This document shows positions 60,601-64,000 of a DNA stretch of 64,000 bases, piece by piece. Position numbers and translations under genes: made by a program. This stretch comes from Apostichopus japonicus (Eukaryota; Echinodermata; Holothuroidea; Aspidochirotida; Stichopodidae): positions 32,695,668 through 32,759,667 of the forward strand of contig NC_092569.1 in assembly GCF_037975245.1 (NCBI RefSeq), read 5' to 3'. A model generated the notes under the pieces. It was not told the origin of the DNA and ran no database searches. It saw nothing but the letters and a program-made list of their open reading frames with translations. The first letter of the stretch is position 1. The number at the start of each line of letters is the position of its first letter.

Positions 60601-63555
60601 TATCAGCTAGTTATCTGCTTCTTGGCATCAAACTATAAGCTGACAGTTTCATTTTACTCTGATGGTGGGAGTGTGACATCAGTATAATTCTAAACAACAA
60701 ACTGGGAACAGATCTTTATCTCCACCAGATAATGCTACCCTTCTAGTGCCCAACCATCCCTCCTTTCACCCATTCCCCACCCCCCTCCCCCTTTCCATTC
60801 CCAATTCTCTTTATTCTGCATCTTTACAAACATATCATTGGACCTTTTATTTTACAAAACAAAAAATATCTCACAGAAAGGCAAACAGTCCTTGAAACAG
60901 AAATGAACCAAATATATCCACTGAATGGTGCACCTCCAAGTCTCGCTCAAAAACTCCTTGCCCCCCTGCACCACAGAAACCAACCCCCCCCCCCACACCC
61001 TCCCCACCACCTACAGACATCCAACTATTGTACTTACCATCACACTTGCCAATTTGGCTTTCACCCTTTCTAATCTCTCTGTTTTTTGTTGAGCCACTTC
61101 TTGATTGATGAGTTTTCTTGTTTCCATGACAGAGGCGAGACTCCGAGATGCATCCTCATTTATCTGGGCGGTTTGATCAGCCGCCTCTGCTAACAGGCCT
61201 CTGCTCAGGTAATTCAGCTGGGGATCTGTCACAAACCAAATAACAAACTGGTTTTGATCACGCTAAAATATAGTTATTATAAAATATGACACTACCGTCT
61301 GCATTCAGACCTAGTCACGGTAAAGAGTAGTTAGCCAAATCTGTTAAGAAGCTCTACTAAAGATGTAAAGAGGTAAGATTTTTGGGATGGCAGTGAAGTG
61401 AAAGGTCGGTGGGGGGGTGTCCAACGGAAAGTTGCACCGTATTTCAAAAGTAACCGTTATCAACAGAAAGTGAATTCCAAGAAGCAATTAAGATGCTTAG
61501 AGCATTAGCTGCAATAAAACTCCTGAAGCACAAACATCTCAGAGTTAGTACCATCCTACTCCTAGACCAACTCCACAACATATTTTTGTGGAAGAACTTA
61601 AACATCTGTTACAATAATTTTACAATTATTGGTGATACAGTGAGAAGAGATATCGAAGAGGATGACCAAGACTGACCAGTGAGAAAATTGCTTAGTCCAC
61701 TTCACAAATGGAAGATTAAACCTGCCTTTACCATTACACACAGATAGATTAAACCTGCCTGTACCATTACACACAGATACTCACACAGGTTAAATCTCTC
61801 ATCAACCTGAATACTTACACTTTGAGTCATAGATGAATATTTGGACAGGGTGGCTCTCCCCTCTCGAACAAAATGCAACCATGTGATCATAAGGATGGTA
61901 GGTGATGTCACATACGGGAAACTGGTACCCCAAGGTAGTATATGAGGCCACCTGATCACCTGAGAAAACATAAAAGCATGGCATTATCATTTAAAAGAAT
62001 AATGGACAAGTTTAAAAACTCTCTAAAAGAAAACATCACACAGCAGTACACCAAATTCCATTCTTTGTCTACCCCCAAGGTAGAAGTACATTGCGTTTCC
62101 ATAGGGTAACTACATGCCATGCATGGACTTCAACCAACATGTACTTTGTGAGTTATATGTTTCCAACTTTTTAGATATTGACCTCAAATGACAGCTAACC
62201 TCCACTTTATTTCCAAAAGGGTTCTTCTACTCCACTTTTTTTCCAAAAGGGTTCTTCTACTTATCAAGGCTGATCTTCACACCAGAGTACGAACTTCAAC
62301 CAAATTGTCCTTTGTGAGTTATTAATTTTTCCAGACTCTGACATCTGCTGGCCATGAACTTCGACCAATACGTATTTTCACTGTGAGTTATCGTGCTTAC
62401 AAATGGAATAAATCAATCCTTAAACTCTCCCCAAAATATAATCTTCTCAAACTCTCGATGCCTGTCTCACCTGTGTCCGTATTCCAGACGTATGCCTGTC
62501 CATCCTCGCTGCCGCAGAACACAAACGACCCGCAAGCACTCAGGGTACTTCTGAGGTGTTCACGAAAGTTTAAAGCACCAACGTATCTTTGCATGATGTT
62601 GAATCTACAGTAACGACAACATTGCAAGACAAATCGTATACTAGCCTAGAAGCATTGGAAATGGACTATTACAGTTTTCTTGGCAAGACACACCCACTTC
62701 CCAAGTCTAAGGGTAAAGAGTAATTATTTTTAATTAGTCTGGTTGTTTACAGATCTGTAAAGGCCTTGACAAAACCCCAGTTCATCACAAATAGGTACAC
62801 TTTGTGTACTACCTTAAACATGCAATTTGGAAAAGGTCATTTCTATTGTGAATCTTGCATTTAGGAAAAAAAGCCTCTTAAAAACTATAAATATAATGAT
62901 TTAATTTAGTATGGAATGAATAGATAATTGTGGCTTTCTGCTAATAATGATATATAACACAGTTAATTGGCATTCAACGGTACTGATGTCCAATATATAT
63001 GAAAAGCAAGAAAACACTCATCATTGAAAAAAACAATTGCATCCTCAGCAAATAGCTCCCCCCAAAACCAAAAAAAGGGGGAGGGAGGTTACTGTTTATA
63101 TTTTGGTAATTTGGTTGAAATTTCCCTTAATAATTTCAGTCTTTTCCAGAGCAATCTTGCTAAACCACACCTAATCAAGTTAATCAACACTTTACTACCA
63201 AATGCTAACACATCAAGAGCTGGTCCAGACTAAGGGTACAATTATGTTACCCTTTTTCATGTCTTAATTTTTCCTTCTGTTTATTATATTTCTTATTCCA
63301 TAGTCTCCTAGGTTCTAAGGTTTTAACCCCCTCCCTCCCCCCAATCTCCTTGTAATTCCTTTACATAACACAAGGCTGCTGGATTCAGTTTCAGTGTATT
63401 TCTTAAACAGACTCACAGTCTAAGATCCATCATCCGTATGTTATTATCCCTTCCATGGACCAGGAGTCGACGTCCACTCGGGTGTATCTGGAGAGAGTTG
63501 ATGGGAACATTCTCCAGCTCCTCTTGTTGCACTACTCTGGAGAGGGACCATTCCT
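51568..63555 (-). CDS. AHI1: AHI1 (jouberin), 3' part: last WD40 repeats, SH3 domain and C-terminal tail
   Basis: Twelve minus-strand exons, from right to left: 63555-63417, 62604-62471, 61959-61819, 61225-61038, 59871-59851, 57175-57053, 56381-56333, 55014-54974, 53822-53564, 52700-52582, 52372-52338 and 51799-51568. All have GT/AG borders and matching phases; the stop is TGA. The visible part has 492 residues; the N-terminal part lies beyond the window. WD40-type sequence ([43 protein letters not shown]) matches the known jouberin repeats. A charged helical stretch follows ([17 protein letters not shown]), then a Ser/Thr-rich linker, an SH3 domain at about residues 305-360 and a Lys/Arg-rich tail. 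AHI1 is a ciliary transition-zone protein; vertebrate loss causes Joubert syndrome. The weakest exons are the 21-nt and 35-nt ones. Confidence 0.9.
52875..53066. repeat. 26-bp tandem repeat in an AHI1 intron
   Basis: About six copies of tcttcaatgtactatataat followed by gtattg, the last ones spaced by unique sequence. Confidence 0.88.
53564..53822 (-). other. AHI1: AHI1 SH3 exon
   Basis: A 259-nt exon carrying a complete SH3 domain: [30 protein letters not shown] and GYFPANYV. The aromatic ligand-groove residues (ALYDY, WW, PANYV) are all present, so binding of proline-rich peptides is likely. The order WD40 then SH3 is diagnostic for AHI1. Confidence 0.93.
55246..56085. repeat. 75-bp tandem repeat in an AHI1 intron, about ten units
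   Basis: The anchor aaagagcaagg recurs every 75 bases from 55321 to 55996, with degenerate units at both edges. Two unit types (tacatggggctctttt and tctttggggcccttt) alternate, giving a 150-bp higher-order period through much of the array. Because 75 is divisible by three, long open frames exist on both strands. Confidence 0.95.
57176..58944. other. AHI1 intron, left part, no exon seen
   Basis: AT-rich intron between the exon starting at 57175 and the 21-nt exon at 59851. It has a G-rich tract near 57920-57945. I found no exon in this part. Confidence 0.5.
58945..59395. repeat. 150-bp tandem repeat in an AHI1 intron, three units
   Basis: gttcttttcctctattgtt recurs at 58952, 59101 and 59253 (spacing 149 and 152). 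Each unit holds ctcctccaccacctggtttt. The plus-strand frame over it is a repeat artefact. Confidence 0.92.
61713..61779. repeat. Two-copy 33-bp direct repeat
   Basis: agattaaacctgcctttacc and its near copy starting at 61746, in the AHI1 intron next to the exon at 61819. Confidence 0.85.
61819..63555 (-). other. AHI1: AHI1 WD40 exons
   Basis: Three exons. 63555-63417: [20 protein letters not shown] and MMDLRL. 62604-62471: [20 protein letters not shown] then [15 protein letters not shown]. 61959-61819: [20 protein letters not shown] then [10 protein letters not shown]. Together they make the last blades of the propeller, with DLR/NTD-type turns at the usual places. Confidence 0.9.
62201..62260. 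repeat. Two-copy 30-bp direct repeat
   Basis: tccactttatttccaaaagg gttcttctac at 62201-62230 is repeated with one change at 62231-62260, in an AHI1 intron. Confidence 0.88.
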
Positions 63556-63626
63556 CTGAAGAAGAGAATAAATTCAAAGACAGGGATAGAAATATTACTC
63601 TACAATGCAGAAACTGGGCAGATGAA

Positions 63627-63860
63627 TAATAATAATAATAAATGAGACTTATATAGCGCCAAATCAGTAGACAAAAGTCACTGCTCAAGGCACTTTACAA
63701 AGAATTTAGAAAGCAAATTAATTTACAAAAGAACAAGTGAAAAGATGGGTCTTTAAGTAGACTTTTGAATGTAGAAAGTTTAGAGCAAGTTCGAATGTGA
63801 TCTGGTCACTTGTTCCACAGATAATAGCCAGAGTATTCAAAGCTTCTGTAACCATAGGTG
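63627..63860. repeat. Dispersed short repeat with AAT microsatellite head
   Basis: (AAT)n is followed by cttatatagcgcc and ctcaaggcactttacaa, then gatgggtctttaagtag. This combination resembles a short interspersed repeat seen widely in marine invertebrate genomes. It lies in the AHI1 intron upstream of the exon ending at 63555. Confidence 0.6.
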
Positions 63861-64000
63861 AACACCCTAAAACTCTTACCAATCGTATAAATGCAATTAA
63901 AATATAGTTCTCACTTCATCATGAGTGTGTTACAAGGAAAAACAAAGACACTTGAAGGTGAAGTCTGTGTATGCCTTCATAAATTATCGTGCAATGTACT

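Overview
This is a eukaryotic (animal) window: AT-rich, no operons, long introns with GT..AG borders, many micro- and minisatellites. The gene content (a tandem family of secreted fibrinogen-related proteins next to an AHI1/jouberin orthologue) and a dispersed repeat at the right edge suggest a marine invertebrate deuterostome. An echinoderm such as a sea cucumber is my best guess; that is inference, not proof.

Left two thirds (about 1-47.6 kb): a plus-strand tandem cluster of fibrinogen-related genes. Gene A shows only its last exon (219-550). Genes B (4251-14061) and D (35070-44778) are intact as read, each with eight exons whose phases all agree and a 562-residue product. Gene C (18802-30132) carries extra EGF exons, one half-deleted EGF exon, and an in-frame TAA in its last exon, so it is probably a pseudogene or encodes a truncated protein. 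The common layout is: signal peptide, short linker, a first fibrinogen module lacking the C-terminal P subdomain, a TIL-like cysteine-rich module, an EGF-like module, then a complete fibrinogen domain with a cysteine-rich insertion in its P subdomain. The copies sit in large duplicated blocks that include introns and flanks. An orphan exon 7 fragment lies at 2098-2273, and a gene-less remnant of a block start lies at 47770-47975. Variation is concentrated in the last exon, which encodes the presumed ligand-binding face. That pattern fits recognition molecules, but function is inferred.

Middle (about 45.7-50.7 kb): a 759-bp fold-back element with matching inverted ends and a 6-bp flanking direct repeat, an expanded 65-bp tandem repeat, a tRNA-Thr-like fragment, and otherwise sequence I do not recognise.

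Right third (51.6-64 kb, minus strand): the 3' part of AHI1 (jouberin). Twelve phase-consistent exons give 492 residues: the last WD40 repeats, a charged helical stretch, a Ser/Thr-rich linker, an SH3 domain and a basic tail. The final exon runs into a 118-130-bp minisatellite, which supplies the last codons and the stop. The introns hold several tandem repeats, including a 75-bp one that stays open in several frames.
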